DNA of 60,000 nucleotides, taken from Symsagittifera roscoffensis (taxonomy: Eukaryota; Xenacoelomorpha; Acoela; Convolutidae). Of the stretch, positions 1-10,239 are shown piece after piece. A model generated the notes under the pieces. It was not told where the DNA came from. It was given only the letters and a program-made list of their open reading frames with translations, and did not search any database. The stretch spans positions 79,526,512-79,586,511 of the forward strand of contig NC_087064.1 in the NCBI RefSeq assembly GCF_963678635.1, written 5' to 3'. The translations under genes and the position numbers were made by a program. Positions within the stretch are counted from its first letter, which is position 1; each line of letters begins with the position of its first letter.

Positions 1-440
1 CCACGACACCTCTACAGAACCGATCAGAAGCGACCAGACTGTTTGACGCTCGTTCCTTGGGCTGTTGGTTAGCAGCTCTTGTGGGATGTAACGGTAGTAG
101 ACTCCTTAGCTCCTTGTAGGATTAATGCCGGGTCTGTTTGTAACCCTGGTACGGCTTCCGCTGAAGCGGAAGAGCGACAAATTGACAAGTATAAAGATCT
201 TGTAAATGATGGATATCTTTTTCAACGGCTAGCTTTTGAAATTCAGGACGCGGCCGGCCCCAGCACAGAAATTTTTTGAGCAAGATTTGTAAGAACCTAA
301 GCATATGCACTGAGGAACCCAGAGCAGGCAGCTTTTTAATTAGAGAATCTCCACGGCAATACAGATTGCGAACGCCGCTTGCGTACTCGGAACAATAAAT
401 GACAAAATAACTTCCGACGAAATTTTTTATTTGTAACACT
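1..440 (+). pseudogene. LINE-type retroelement 3' coding end, frame-broken
   Basis: Reading from about 79 the translation contains DVTVVDSLAP, then NPGTASAEAE, then DKYKDLVNDGYLFQ and GPSTEIF. From memory this run of motifs resembles the C-terminal tail of retroelement polyproteins, which in life would copy element RNA back into DNA. The reading frame stops at 277-279. Similarity seems to resume in other frames (SKICKNLSICTEEPRAGS near 284-330, then IQIANAACVLGT near 355-395), so at least two frame breaks are present. The element enters from the left edge of the window, so its 5' part is not visible. It is on the same strand as the ubiquitin-conjugating gene downstream but has no link to it. 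The retroelement origin is fairly sure; the exact clade is not. Confidence 0.55.
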
Positions 441-763
441 TGTATATTACACTTTCTCGTGTCGAGTTGCGTGTTATTATTGAAGAAACGTAACCCATAT
501 CGATTTTAATTGAAAAGGACTTGAACACTTGTCATCTTCTTTTATCATTATCACTTGCAAATCTAGAAAGTTCCAAGGATTTTGACTGGAATACGTGATG
601 AAGGGACTCCTGACTGTGACCTCGGTTACTATGATACTTTTGACCTTCGGATTACCTTTATTTGACCAAAGAAAAAATAAATTAAAAAAAATTGAATGAA
701 GTGTTTCTTTTTCTGTGACCGGACAATGGCTTCATAAAATATTGTAGACAAACTTGTTTTTAA
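441..763. other. no gene seen; upstream region of UBE2L3-like gene
   Basis: AT-rich sequence with no coding exon, repeat or recognisable promoter motif that I can support. It ends in the pyrimidine-rich tract of the acceptor that precedes the UBE2L3-like start exon, so it is probably intronic or 5' flanking. Confidence 0.4.
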
Positions 764-817
764 TTTTCAGTGGGTTGTGATTGCAAAGGAATCGCGAGCA
801 AATGCTGTATCGTCATT
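764..817 (+). promoter_or_regulatory. splice acceptor and 5' leader of UBE2L3-like gene
   Basis: A pyrimidine-rich stretch ending ATTTTCAG at 763-770 is followed by 47 bases of leader and then the ATG at 818. The coding start is therefore not in the first exon as transcribed. Either a non-coding exon is spliced here or a spliced leader is added in trans. The frame stays open back to the acceptor, so ATG 818 is chosen because it gives the MSATRRLKKEL start typical of the family (human MAASRRLMKEL). Confidence 0.5.
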
Positions 818-985
818 ATGTCTGCCACAAGACGATTAAAGAAAGAGCTGGAAGATGTCAAGCAAATTGACAGCGATATATCACCCTTTTTTTGCAATGT
901 TCAGGTGGATGAGGCCAATATTCTGCACTGGGAAGGAATTCTCGTACCAGACAAAGACCCGTATGCCAGCAAGGGCTTGCGAAAG
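818..985 (+). CDS. UBE2L3: UBE2L3/UbcH7-like E2, coding exon 1
   Basis: This exon encodes residues 1-56 of a ubiquitin-conjugating (E2) enzyme of the UbcH7 class. It begins MSATRRLKKELEDVK, the N-terminal helix that contacts E1, and continues with VQVDEANILHWEGILVPD. That is nearly the same as human NIQVDEANLLTWQGLIVPD, the first strands of the UBC fold. It ends at a clear donor, AAG|GTTAGC, after exactly 56 codons (phase 0), and joins exon 5866-6204 in frame. Around the junction the protein reads DPYASKGLRK followed by GFRIEM where human has NPPYDKGAFRIEI, so there are about five or six extra residues in this loop. No better donor is visible to remove them. Confidence 0.93.
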
Positions 986-1249
986 GTTAGCGTGTGGCCG
1001 TTTATCTCATTCGCAGGCACTATTGTTTCGGGTTGTAACATTCGCTCAGAAATTACACTGCGCGTAAAGTAGAAAAAGTCCATATTGACCAGCTGACTTT
1101 AGATATTTTAATTCTACGTGTTTTTCTCCGTCTCAACCTAACCATTTAGTTTTGATCGTTTTATTTACAGTTCAACGAACGTGTTACGACTTTAAGACTG
1201 TCAGCCGATTGGATCTTACTAAGCTTTCGATTAAATATATATACTAAAC

Positions 1250-1481
1250 AGTGCTAGGTAAATAAGACGACAAGACATTAATACGACTGACATTAGGAGG
1301 AAAAATTTAAAATAAAACATGTAAACTGAACTGTTCGAGTTTAAGTTATTTATATTTCCGAGATACAATTAGAGAATTCAAGTGAATTATATTTCTGAGA
1401 AAACAATTGGAGAATAGTGTCCTAAAGTCCCACCAAAAGCGATTGTCGTCTTAATATCTGTCGATTTATTTGCCGGATACC
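1250..1481. mobile_element. MULE-type MITE, copy 1
   Basis: A 232-bp non-coding element. Its left end (GTGCTAGGTAAATAAGACGA) and the reverse complement of its right end (GTATCCGGCAAATAAATCGA) form a terminal inverted repeat with repeated AAGACGACA motifs inside. It is flanked by a near-perfect 9-bp direct repeat, ATACTAAAC at 1241-1249 and ATAATAAAC at 1482-1490. Nine-bp duplications are characteristic of Mutator-like elements. A sister copy lies at 7532-7717. Confidence 0.75.
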
Positions 1482-3530
1482 ATAATAAACACATAAGCTG
1501 GGTCTCCAATCCCCAGACAACGGTTATGACTAAATAAATGGGACCTTTCCTCGCTTTCCACTACTCCCACTTTGCAGTTGAATTAATACGATCAGAGATT
1601 TTCAGTAGCTAAAAGGTCTATGACCAGTTCCAAAATAGTCCAGGCACCGGGCATCCGGTCCAGCACTCCCAAGGAGATAGCATTGTTATCATCCAAATTC
1701 GAGGATCAGGATGGTTCGGATTAGTTCCGAACTCACCATAGGACCTTCCTTTTCTACTCGATCGTGATGCTACCACTCGTATCGTTACAAGTGTTCGACT
1801 CTAAATGTTGTTCTTTTCTTTAATTCTTGCGATTGTGTTCTCTCGTTACTTCGGCGTTTGTGTCGTTTTTCATTCATATGGTCCAAATATGGCAGTTTCT
1901 AACAATTCTCATAAATAATCGGCGCTCAATCAAAAACCAAAACTCTTGAACATTCTAGACCCTCCTTTTCGTCAAATTTTGGTTTCTAAGACGTTTCACG
2001 TGTTTTTTTCTGTTCTATGCAAATCTGGTAACGTTTTTCTGTGTATCTGGTGTCATTGTAAATTTGTTTCTGTTATTTTGTATGTATAGCATTTTATAAG
2101 CCCGCGGGTAAACGCCAAGCTCCTGAATTTACTTTTTCGTAAAACTTCAAAACCAATCTTTCTCAACCATTTTGCTGCGGCTTGCATGCAACAGTTTAGG
2201 AAAGATGGTCGTAACTTTCGAATACCAGGTGTTTCTCCGATCTTTCTCGAACTGAATGAAAACACGGATAGCCGATTACTGTGTGCAAGTAGCACAGAAT
2301 GTTCCGACCATAGTCTTAAAAAAAAAACATTTTTTTTTTCAAATTATTGTAGTTTTATTGGTGTGGTGTGATAGAAAGTTCGGACCGAAAAAAGTTCAGG
2401 CATATTCGACGGTCATAGTAAAATACGCAAATTAAAAAACATTTTTTGTAAAATTTGAGTTTTTTGAGTAATTTAGCTCCTTTTCACTATCAAAATTCAA
2501 AAAAAATTTTCTACGACTTGGAAGCTTTTAAACCCATAAGCTGTTGTATGATTAATTGTAAGCTTTTAAGCCCTTAAAATTAGACAAAATTCATAAGCTC
2601 GAATTAAGACGAAAAATAAAAAATTTGAAGTCGGTTTTTCTCGACACTGGGAAAAACATTTTGAAATTTGTAATTGTCGTTATAAGGGCTTTAATATGAT
2701 ATATCATTCAACTCTCCCCGATTATTTGTGGAAGTTGATTTAGCGCTGAAAAGAAAAACTAAAACACCCGAATACAAAGTTCCTCCCCATTTTTCAAATC
2801 GTCGGAATAAATACAGACATAATAAGTATACAGATACATGAAAGCGGCTGATGGCATCAGAAAATATAGAACCCGCTCTACTTCTGCTCACTGTCTCAGG
2901 GTTAGATATTATAAGTAGATATTGATAATATATTATTATTATTATTATTATGATTAAGATAATTTTTATTATGGTTTTGAGGATATGTCACTGGGATGTG
3001 ATCCAAGATTTACAGCAATGGGTTGATACAACAACTTGAATATGGACAAATAAAAATGCATAAACAAATATAGTTGACATTTCAGTTTCGCTCAAAGATT
3101 GTCCATATTTGTGTAAACAGGTTTTTAAGTTTTTCAAAAAAAGACGATCTTCTGCTTGATGATTTTGTTTTGAGATCCTTTGAGGTACCAAAAATAGTTT
3201 CTTTGCACTTCATATCGCAGGTCTGGTAATCGAGTTCGCTTGCTTTTTCCAGTTTCAGTTATTTCGTAGAATGAAGTGAAGTCGACTCTGTACCGCTTTG
3301 TACCTGTCATTCAAAACACCACTGAATAAGTTGCAGTTGAGTGAATAAGTTGCAGTTGCTTTGTTCCTCTCTGTAGTTTCTATAACAGTTTTTTCAGGGA
3401 AATTCTTTTTGTTGAAACTTTCAATCAGGTAATAGTCAGAACGTTAATAGTCAGAACGTTTCAGAATTTCAGCATTCGGACTCAACAATTAAGTATGGCT
3501 CAGTATTGATGGGTACAGATTTAAGATGAA

Positions 3531-4310
3531 TTATTCCGCTTGAGCCAAAAACAGGAATCCTAAGGCTTTAGATATTCGTTTTCTGATATGGACTGACCAG
3601 TTTAACGTTAATCCAAGATCTTTAGCTTCGTTACTATTTTTCAGTTTGTCTTCTCCGAATTCTAGCCTCGCTGTATTTTTTTTTGCTGTTAGGAGATCAG
3701 TGCTGAAACCTTTATCTAAGTTGAATAAAACACAATTTTGGTTGCTCCAATTGGATAGATTTTCAAAATCGTATATTAGATTGTTTAGGTTTAATCCGTT
3801 ATTAACTAGTTGTAGAACATCTGCGAATAGATGCTTGAGAACTGAAAATGTCATTAGGGAGATCGTTACTGTACAGGAGAAAAAGAATTGTGCCGATGAC
3901 TGACTCTTGAGGAACTCTCAAATTAATGTTTTTCTCATCTGATAGCACTGAATTGGTTGTAACTCTTTGCATTCTATTAAATAGCTAATCGCGAGTTAAA
4001 AGGTTGAATTCCTCGGATATTTCAAGTTGCAATAGCTTCATAAATAAAGTTTCATATTTGTTTTTGTCGATCGTTTTCAAAAAATCCAATAAGAGAATTA
4101 AATTTTAGTTTTCTGGGCAACTAATTTTGTCATTTATCTTCGAGAGACCTAAAATGAGTTGAAGAAAGTTAGATTTTCCAGGCAAGAAGCCAAATACAGC
4201 CTCCGTTATATTTTCGCCGAAGCATTCGATGATCGCTTTGAGTTAAAACACTTTTTCTGGATACTATGTTGAGAAAGATAACAGGTCGAAAACTGCAGAC
4301 CTCAGCTTTG
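3531..4310 (-). pseudogene. LINE reverse transcriptase remnant, antisense in intron
   Basis: Read on the minus strand from about 4310 downward, the translation follows the order of a non-LTR reverse transcriptase: GFLPGKSNFLQLI, then LLLDFLKTIDK (the first catalytic Asp block), RMQRVTTNSVLS, LRVPQESVIGTILFLLYSNDLP (normally VPQGSVLGPxLFxLYIND), and finally NLSNWSNQNCVLFNLDKG, KDLGLTLNWSVHIRKR and ISKALG. Stops and at least two frame changes interrupt it, and the region that should hold the xDD motif is disordered. It is therefore dead. It lies within the UBE2L3-like intron on the opposite strand. Apart from position it has no relation to the LINE end at 1-440; whether they are the same family is unknown. 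Confidence 0.75.
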
Positions 4311-4469
4311 TTTTGTTTTTTTTAATGGCGCGAAAAAACGTGAACAACTTCTAATTTTGAAAGTGGGGTTATTTTTTAGTTTTCGCAGTGGAATAAAAAC
4401 CTAACATATTAATCCAGTTTTCTCAAACTGGTTAAATTTTTTAAAAGCACCAACCATATTTTGTTCTTG

Positions 4470-5160
4470 AAAGTCAATAAGCTCTAAGGGCATAGTTTTT
4501 CTCTAAAATTCGAAAGTTGAAGTTTTTTCAAAAATTGAGTCATTTTTCTGTTTCCTTGCGTTGATTACTTTTTTTTCAGTTGTCAGTTGGCTATGTTTTT
4601 GTTCAAAATTATAAGCTAAATTTGATTGATTTTCAATTCTTTTCCATATATCACGAGTGTCCGAGCGTCGTTTTAAGAAGAATGCTCCAATAATTTTTTG
4701 AACCTTAAAATTTCCCTCAAATACGACACTCGTCAGCTTAGTGTATTATTAAGAACCTTCTTTTTTTCTAACCTTAGTCGCAAATATTGGTCCCTTTTCA
4801 CAGCTTTTTGATAGCATGTGCTTTGACATTCAAATAGTAATAATTAAACACAGTTGATGTATTTTTAATTCATCAAATGAACCGAAAAAATCTATTTGTT
4901 TCAAACAACATAACAATAATAAAAACGCGATTTCAGAAATTTTCTAACTCAGTACATCACAGTTTTTTTAAATGCATTATTCATACATATTGTGTCTGTA
5001 TGCTTTGCGATTTGTTACATGCAAAGTTAGTGTGGATGCCTGCAGTTTGTTATATTCCAAATTATTAATTGCAAAATTGTGTCTATTTGTATTGGGTGCC
5101 ACTTTTGCTGAATGGCATTGGCGGTTTATTAGCATATGTAGCTGCTTTAATTGGTGACTA
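4470..5160. repeat. T-rich dispersed repeat, copy A
   Basis: 4770-5160 matches 10240-10620 over most of its length: both share a run around AGCATGTGCTTTGACATTC, then CACAGTTGATG and AATTCATCAAATGAAC. The block at 4470-4610 matches 11710-11845 (AAAATTCGAAAGTTGA, then CAGTTGTCAGTTGGCTAT against CAGCTGTCTTTTGGCTAT). The blocks occur in a different order in the two places, so this is a composite or rearranged family. No coding sense is visible. Confidence 0.6.
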
Positions 5161-5189
5161 CTGTTTTTCGGTGAATATGCGTGCGTGGC

Positions 5190-5273
5190 TGAGTGGTTAA
5201 TTAGTGCATAAGACTCAAAATCTCTTGATTGCCATAGGTAGATCGATTCGTAGACCGAGCCAATTTTTTGCTA
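5190..5273 (+). repeat. tRNA-Leu-like sequence (SINE head or tRNA pseudogene)
   Basis: TGGCTGAGTGGTTA matches the A-box/D-arm of leucine and serine tRNAs. GACTCAAAATC resembles a tRNA-Leu(CAA) anticodon arm, and a degraded B box (CGATTCGTAGACC) follows. The T arm and acceptor stem do not close properly, so I do not call a functional tRNA. A second tRNA-like remnant with a better B box (GGTTCGAGTC) follows the other copy of the same upstream repeat at 10624-10672. The tRNA-like part therefore appears to travel with the repeat. Confidence 0.5.
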
Positions 5274-5865
5274 ATTCGAGACTTTTTTTAGTGCCTTTTC
5301 TAGCGCTGCTTTTTGTCGTGCTCTCGCTTGTGTGTGTTTGCGAAGCTTCGCTTGTGCGTCATCCATACCAATGATCAATTGTTGGTCTTAGTGTTTTGGC
5401 CCGAATTTTGCAAAAATATTTGATTCATATTAATCCTGGTAAAAACTTTTGTCTATTAATAACCCAATTTGAGAAGTATCTATTTTTTGTCCTTTTGTAA
5501 AGATTTAAATCAGCTCTGTATTTGCTACTGTAACAAAGGTAATTATCAAGGCCATTGAGGATTAATGATCAATTTGCCGTATTTGGAATTTGTAGGTTGA
5601 GGGTTTGATTCTGGGGAAGTTTTTTTTGGATAATATGAGAAGCTTTGTAAAAAGTCAGTTCAAGCTTGTTGCGAGGAATTTTTTTTTTTACTGGTGCATG
5701 CGAACTCCTGCTTCACCACAGTTTTTTTCTCCATTTTGTGTGTCATTGTTTTCTTGAACGGGTGTTTTTTTTTTTTAAAAAAATTGGATGAATGGATACG
5801 TTGCAGCGCCTTGGTAACAAAAGCTGTGTTTTTCAAAGAAGTTAATATTTGGCTGTGATGTTCAG

Positions 5866-6204
5866 GGATTTCGGATAGAAATGAATTTTCCGCCCGAGTA
5901 CCCTTTCAAGCCACCCAAGGTGCTGTTCAAGACGAAGATCTATCACCCGAACATAAGCGAAGAGGGCCAGGTGTGTCTGCCGATCATCACAGCCGAGAAC
6001 TGGAAGCCGGCCACGAAGGCGCACCAGATCATTCTGGCACTGAAGTCGCTGATAGAGGAGCCGGAGCCAAGTGCCGGACCCCTGAGGGGAGATGTGGCCG
6101 AAGTGTTCACCAAGAACAAAGACAAGTTCAACGCCACAGCACAAGAGTATGTACAGAAATATGCCGAGCTAGTGCAGTCGCCTGATTCTGCGGCCGCCGA
6201 GTAA
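5866..6204 (+). CDS. UBE2L3: UBE2L3/UbcH7-like E2, coding exon 2 (catalytic core to stop)
   Basis: This exon encodes residues 57-168 and ends at TAA 6202-6204. It contains the whole catalytic half of the E2 fold: [18 protein letters not shown], the HPN motif (residues 83-85) in YHPNISEEG, and the catalytic cysteine (about residue 93) in [17 protein letters not shown] and [15 protein letters not shown] follow. The protein takes ubiquitin from E1 on the cysteine and passes it to HECT or RBR ligases in the cytosol and nucleus. UbcH7 enzymes react with cysteine rather than lysine. Human uses PEHPLRAD after the cysteine, whereas this protein has PSAGPLRGD, so the UbcH7 histidine appears replaced. 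A short alanine/glutamate-rich tail (SPDSAAAE) extends past the usual end. Total is 168 aa against 154 in human. Class is secure; orthology to UBE2L3 rather than UBE2L6 follows from invertebrate context. Confidence 0.95.
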   Translation, partial: GFRIEMNFPPEYPFKPPKVLFKTKIYHPNISEEGQVCLPIITAENWKPATKAHQIILALKSLIEEPEPSAGPLRGDVAEVFTKNKDKFNATAQEYVQKYAELVQSPDSAAAE

Positions 6205-7522
6205 AATAATTTGAAGTAGACAGTAGAATTCGGATGTTGGTGCGAGTGATTGGGCGCAACAGCAACACACTGCTGAGCATTTTGTGACTATTTATTTTAA
6301 ATTTTGTTTCATATATATTTCTGTGATATTGCGTTACAAATTATGACTATGAATTGAACCCTGATTTCGTTTTCTGTTTTTGCTTCAGTGGGGATTTAGG
6401 TTAAAGAGTGGGACCATAAAAATTTAACTCTGTACGCGTACAATTAGTAAGCGTTTTCAAATCGGGAACTTTTTTTTTAGGTTCACAACCCGCTTAATGT
6501 AATCACTGAATCATGTGTCGCAGCAGACACCTGGCCAGCAGATTTCTTTTGAGTATGTCTGAATTTCATACTTGGCTGTATGTCTGAATTATGTTGGCTG
6601 TAATGAATTATGCTGGCTGTAAACCAACTCTGATTTTATCTCTTAAAACATTCATTTGTTGAAACAGTTATTTGGCATAAAAGGTTTGGCTAACCTTATA
6701 TCGGATTAGTCGCCTCGCATTGCGTTCATTTGATGGGCGATAATAGATTTTCATTCGTGGGGCTATGAGGAATTTGAAATATTTGAGCGAGACATTTAAA
6801 AGGACAACGGTTTTTTCGGCCCAACTGTCGTTTACCCAAGTTTTGTCGGCTTAACCGATTCATTAGTTTTGTTATTTGCTAATTTTCTTTTTTGACACAA
6901 GTGAATGGAAATTTGGTCGACAAAATTTTTGATGTTTTTAAGAATCGACGAGTCTCTTATATAGGTGGTGTTGATTTTTTTCAGTTTTTTTAGGAAATGT
7001 CTTAAAATTTGTTCAGGCTCTTTTCCGCGGTTTCATTTATGATTTCTTTTTTAAGTTCTTGTCTATTGGCTATGTTCAGATTATTTTTTCATCTTAGGCT
7101 TAGTGACTTTCGTCTAGCTTTTCTGTCGGCTAGCCTACCATACTCCATTTGTGATGTATCGAATGTAGTACAATGGTCAGCTTCGCTTCTGTGTCAATTC
7201 ACAGAGTAGTTAATAATTGGGTTTCATCATTTGAATAAGTTGCTGGAAAACTCCAAGTTATTTGAATTTTTTTTGAACCAGTGTATTGAACAAGTTATAC
7301 GTTTGAATGAACAAATCAGTTTTTTTTATACACAGTATGCGTCTACACGGCAACTCGTTTTAACATGCTTTATACACATTTTTTAGTCTTATTGGTGGTA
7401 GCTCGGCATAATCATTTAAATTTAACCTAATTCATTTTTTGTCATATGAATCCTAATATTTCCCGTGTTTTGTGATATTCTGTTTTATACCATTATACGT
7501 AACTCCGATTATAAGTCATAAG
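6205..7522. other. 3' flank of UBE2L3-like gene; no gene seen
   Basis: The UBE2L3-like 3' UTR presumably starts here, but no canonical AATAAA close to the stop is obvious. A short direct repeat occurs around 6550-6620 (TATGTCTGAATT and GGCTGTAATGAATTATG). No exon, RNA gene or mobile-element end is supported in the rest. Confidence 0.4.
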
Positions 7523-7531
7523 ATTCTAAAC

Positions 7532-7717
7532 GGTGCTGGGTAAATAAGACGACAGGACATTAAGACGACTTGATATTGAGACGACAAATGAGAGTTAATA
7601 CATTTAAATTGGTTTTATTTTTTCGGAGATACAATCGGAGAATTCCGTGAAGTGTCGTCTTAAAGTCACATGAAAAAATATGTCGTCTTAACTGCTGTCG
7701 TTTTTTTGACCGGACAC
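7532..7717. mobile_element. MULE-type MITE, copy 2
   Basis: A 186-bp relative of the 1250-1481 element. The left end carries GGTAAATAAGACGACAGGAC and the right end, reversed, carries GGTCAAAAAAACGACAGCAG. Both ends have repeated AAGACGAC motifs. The flanking 9-mers ATTCTAAAC (7523-7531) and ATGTTAGAC (7718-7726) agree at six of nine positions, consistent with an aged 9-bp duplication. Confidence 0.65.
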
Positions 7718-7726
7718 ATGTTAGAC

Positions 7727-9262
7727 TTCGTTCCAAGCCAGTAGAATGTCAATTAACCAAAATCCTAAGTTATATTTTTAAATTGATTCAGTTCCACTGA
7801 ATAATTCTCTGCAAATTTATATGTGCGTCTTGTTATGTGGCAATTAGCGAAGTGAAGACTCTTATTTAGGTTGTGTGGATTTTTGGAGAATTTGGTTTCT
7901 TACGATTTGACTTTGTTTTCTTTTTAAGTTCAATTTAATTTCAGTTGGTGAACGGATGGCAAATTACGCTCTCCAAAAACGGAAGTTCGAATGGCACGAA
8001 AAAAGTGAACGATTTTAAGTTAAAGGCCTAGATTCCCTACCGAAATTGAAAAACTACAAATGGACCCAGTTTTTTAATTAGATTTTTTATAATGTCGATC
8101 ACAAAAGTTTTTTTGATATTAAACGAGCTTTAATGAGATAGCTTCTTCAGTTGCTTGTATGCAATATTCTATGATAAGCAAACTGTACAATCACCGTACA
8201 AAATGTGGTGTACTCTTAAGGAGCAATTTTGGAGACTTCTGGAGAAATTTGGAGACTTCTGGAGAAGTTACTTATGCGTAGTTGTAGTCATCTCGAAAAT
8301 TGTTTTCCCGACTATTAAAAATGGGGAGGAACTCGAAATTTGAATGTGTTTTAGTTTTTCTTTTTTTGCTGTTTTCCACGCATAATCAGAGCACAGCAAA
8401 GCACTTTCACTCGTGATTTGAACGACATTTGAAAAATTTCAAAAATTGTTCAAGTATTGAGAAATATCGGTTACAAATTTTTGATTTTTACTAACTTCGA
8501 GCGAATAAATTTGTATGCGAATAAATTTGTATGTATTTTTATGTATGAGTTTTTGGTTTTTCTTGTCATTTTTCTGTAAAAACTGTTGTCCAATATGCCT
8601 AGTTTACTATGAATCTCGAATTGACCTAAGTTCTAGTTTTTCTTTCAGATCCTTTCATCACTATGGTTGTAACATTCTCTGCTACTTGAACAGTAACCGG
8701 CTATCCTTGTTATATTTGGTATTGCGTTGTGATCTTGTTTTGTTCGTTAGTATACACGAAGCTCTATAGTATGTAGATTTTTTTGTTCAACAGCCTTTTG
8801 GTGTCTTCGTCAAATTCATATTGTCATATTTTTTTGAATAATCGTTGTTTTGGGTATCAAAAGGGTTGCGAACGTTGACTTAGTTTCTGTGCTCGTATGT
8901 TTCTCCACTAGTTTCTTAAAAATATCGCCTCGTTGTTTCTTTGAGGCATGGAGTCTCATTGTCATATAATTATAGCTGCGAAACCGGAATAAATTTAATT
9001 TCAGCTCAAAAAAGTTTCTGAGCGATTACTACAACAAATTAGGCAAAAAATGCGGAATTGGTATTTCATTAAAGTATCATTTCGATGTGTCAAGTTTTAA
9101 TTTAAGGATTAAAATGTGAAATAGATTTAGCCACTACAATTATGAAATGCGCTGTATCAGGAAATGTAAGAAAAAAAGAAGGTTTTGCTGGAGTTGTCCA
9201 TTGAGTAGAGTAGACGGCCTGACCTTGTGGCTTTCAGTGTGCGATTGAGTATGAGTGTGTAG
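7727..9262. other. no gene seen between MITE and eIF2B-alpha exon
   Basis: AT-rich sequence with small local direct duplications, such as GGAGACTTCTGGAGAA twice at about 8230-8265 and GCGAATAAATTTGTATG twice at about 8502-8533. No exon is supported. The last 200 bases presumably include the promoter and leader of the eIF2B-alpha gene, but no TATA or initiator motif stands out. Confidence 0.35.
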
Positions 9263-9569
9263 ATGGAGTGTGAACAGGGAGCAGCGGTGGAGATGGATGT
9301 GGGCGAGGAGTTTGTGGCCAGATGCAAACAGCAGTTGCAGCAGCGGGCAACTCCGGAAGAGCAGTGGGAGGGGGAAGGGGAGGCACCAGTGGTGGTGGCC
9401 ATTGGGGTGCTGGTGGACTTCCTCTCTTCAATCAGACACTCAGTGACCACAGTGGCTGAAGTGTTGCGACTTCTCAAGGCCGCCATTCAAGACATGGTCA
9501 CACGTAGCAACAGAAATAGAAGCAGTCACACCAATGTTGCTCTGGAGAGTGGCTGCGAAATATTCAACT
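9263..9569 (+). CDS. EIF2B1: eIF2B subunit alpha, first coding exon (partial gene)
   Basis: This is the N-terminal exon of the alpha regulatory subunit of eIF2B, the guanine-nucleotide exchange factor that recharges eIF2 in translation initiation and senses phosphorylated eIF2. After MECEQGAAVEMDVGEEFVAR it reads VVVAIGVLVDFLSS, VAEVLRLLKAAIQDM and NVALESGCEIF. That is the order of human AVAAIRTLLEFL, LRANLTSAIETL and VAVSSGGELFLRF, and closer still to the insect form ending SGCELF. An in-frame TAG directly precedes the ATG (9260-9262), fixing the start. A second Met at residue 11 could also serve. The exon ends at TG|GTAAGAG (phase 2). The loop after AIQDM is longer than usual (TRSNRNRSSHT). 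No downstream eIF2B-alpha exon was found in this window. Confidence 0.78.
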
Positions 9570-9696
9570 GGTAAGAGAAGAACGAATACGGTCGCACCTT
9601 GGCTGTCCACTCATTGAAATTAATCATTTGAAATTTGAAAAAAAAATCGAAGAAACAGAAAGTAAAACGGTAACCATGCATATACGACTCAAGACA

Positions 9697-9795
9697 AGCT
9701 GCAACTTACAAAGTGAGCGCTTGTAAGATAGCCGTTGCTTAGTTAACCTTCAAAAGTTAACCTCGGGGTTAGGCATCTAGCTGGTTAGTCAAAAA
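9697..9795 (+). repeat. SINE body, partial copy
   Basis: This segment repeats the body and tail of the tRNA-headed element at 31072-31262: GCTGCAACTTACAAAGTGAG, then GCTTGTAAGATAG, then GTTAACCTCGGGGTTAGGC and CTGGTTAGTCAAAAAG. The tRNA-like head is missing, as in a 5'-truncated SINE copy. It lies about 130 bp inside the presumed first intron of the eIF2B-alpha gene. Confidence 0.5.
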
Positions 9796-10239
9796 GAATA
9801 AGCTTTGCGGATCTGACTTTTCATAAATTTAATCCGAAAACATTAACAGATCTTGTTGGAGCAAAATCTGTTCGAATTCTCGATCAATTGGTTTTTATAA
9901 TAAAATTTTATATACTTCTTTGTTTGGCGGTTTTAAATAGCTTCAACTCATGGCCGTGAAAGTGTCATTACAGACTTGTGTACTTGTAACCGGAAACTTT
10001 TTTCCATTAAACAACTTGTTTTACAAATTAGTAAAAATTGACTTTGCATTTTTATGAAACCTCATTAACTTTCAGGCCTTCCCACTTAATGTGGCGTATA
10101 ATAATATTTATAAATTGCTTCCAAATGATATCTAGTTACAGAGTTAATTATAAAAATTTACAAATACAAATTGAAATAGTTTGGGAGAACATCATTTTAA
10201 GTGATTGATCTTTTAAGTAATTGTTGTGTTCTAGTACGA

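Larger units (their letters stand above)
986..5865 (+). other. 4.9-kb intron of UBE2L3-like gene
   Basis: Bounded by GTTAGC at 986 and TTCAG at 5861-5865. It contains a MULE-type MITE (1250-1481), an antisense LINE remnant (3531-4310), a T-rich dispersed repeat (4470-5160) and a tRNA-like sequence (5190-5273). Short direct repeats occur near 3330-3360 and 3430-3460. The stretch 1490-3530 holds no exon that I can support. Confidence 0.85.

Noticed and set aside
770-817. Possible GTG start 16 codons upstream of the UBE2L3-like ATG (GCDCKGIASK...)
   Set aside because: The added residues are not part of any UbcH7 protein and begin at the splice acceptor; ATG 818 gives the family N-terminus.
1620-1724. 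Small open frame MTSSKIVQAPGIRSSTPKEI... ending in TAG
   Set aside because: Composition looks coding-like, but it is only 34 codons, within an intron, with no splice context or family I recognise.
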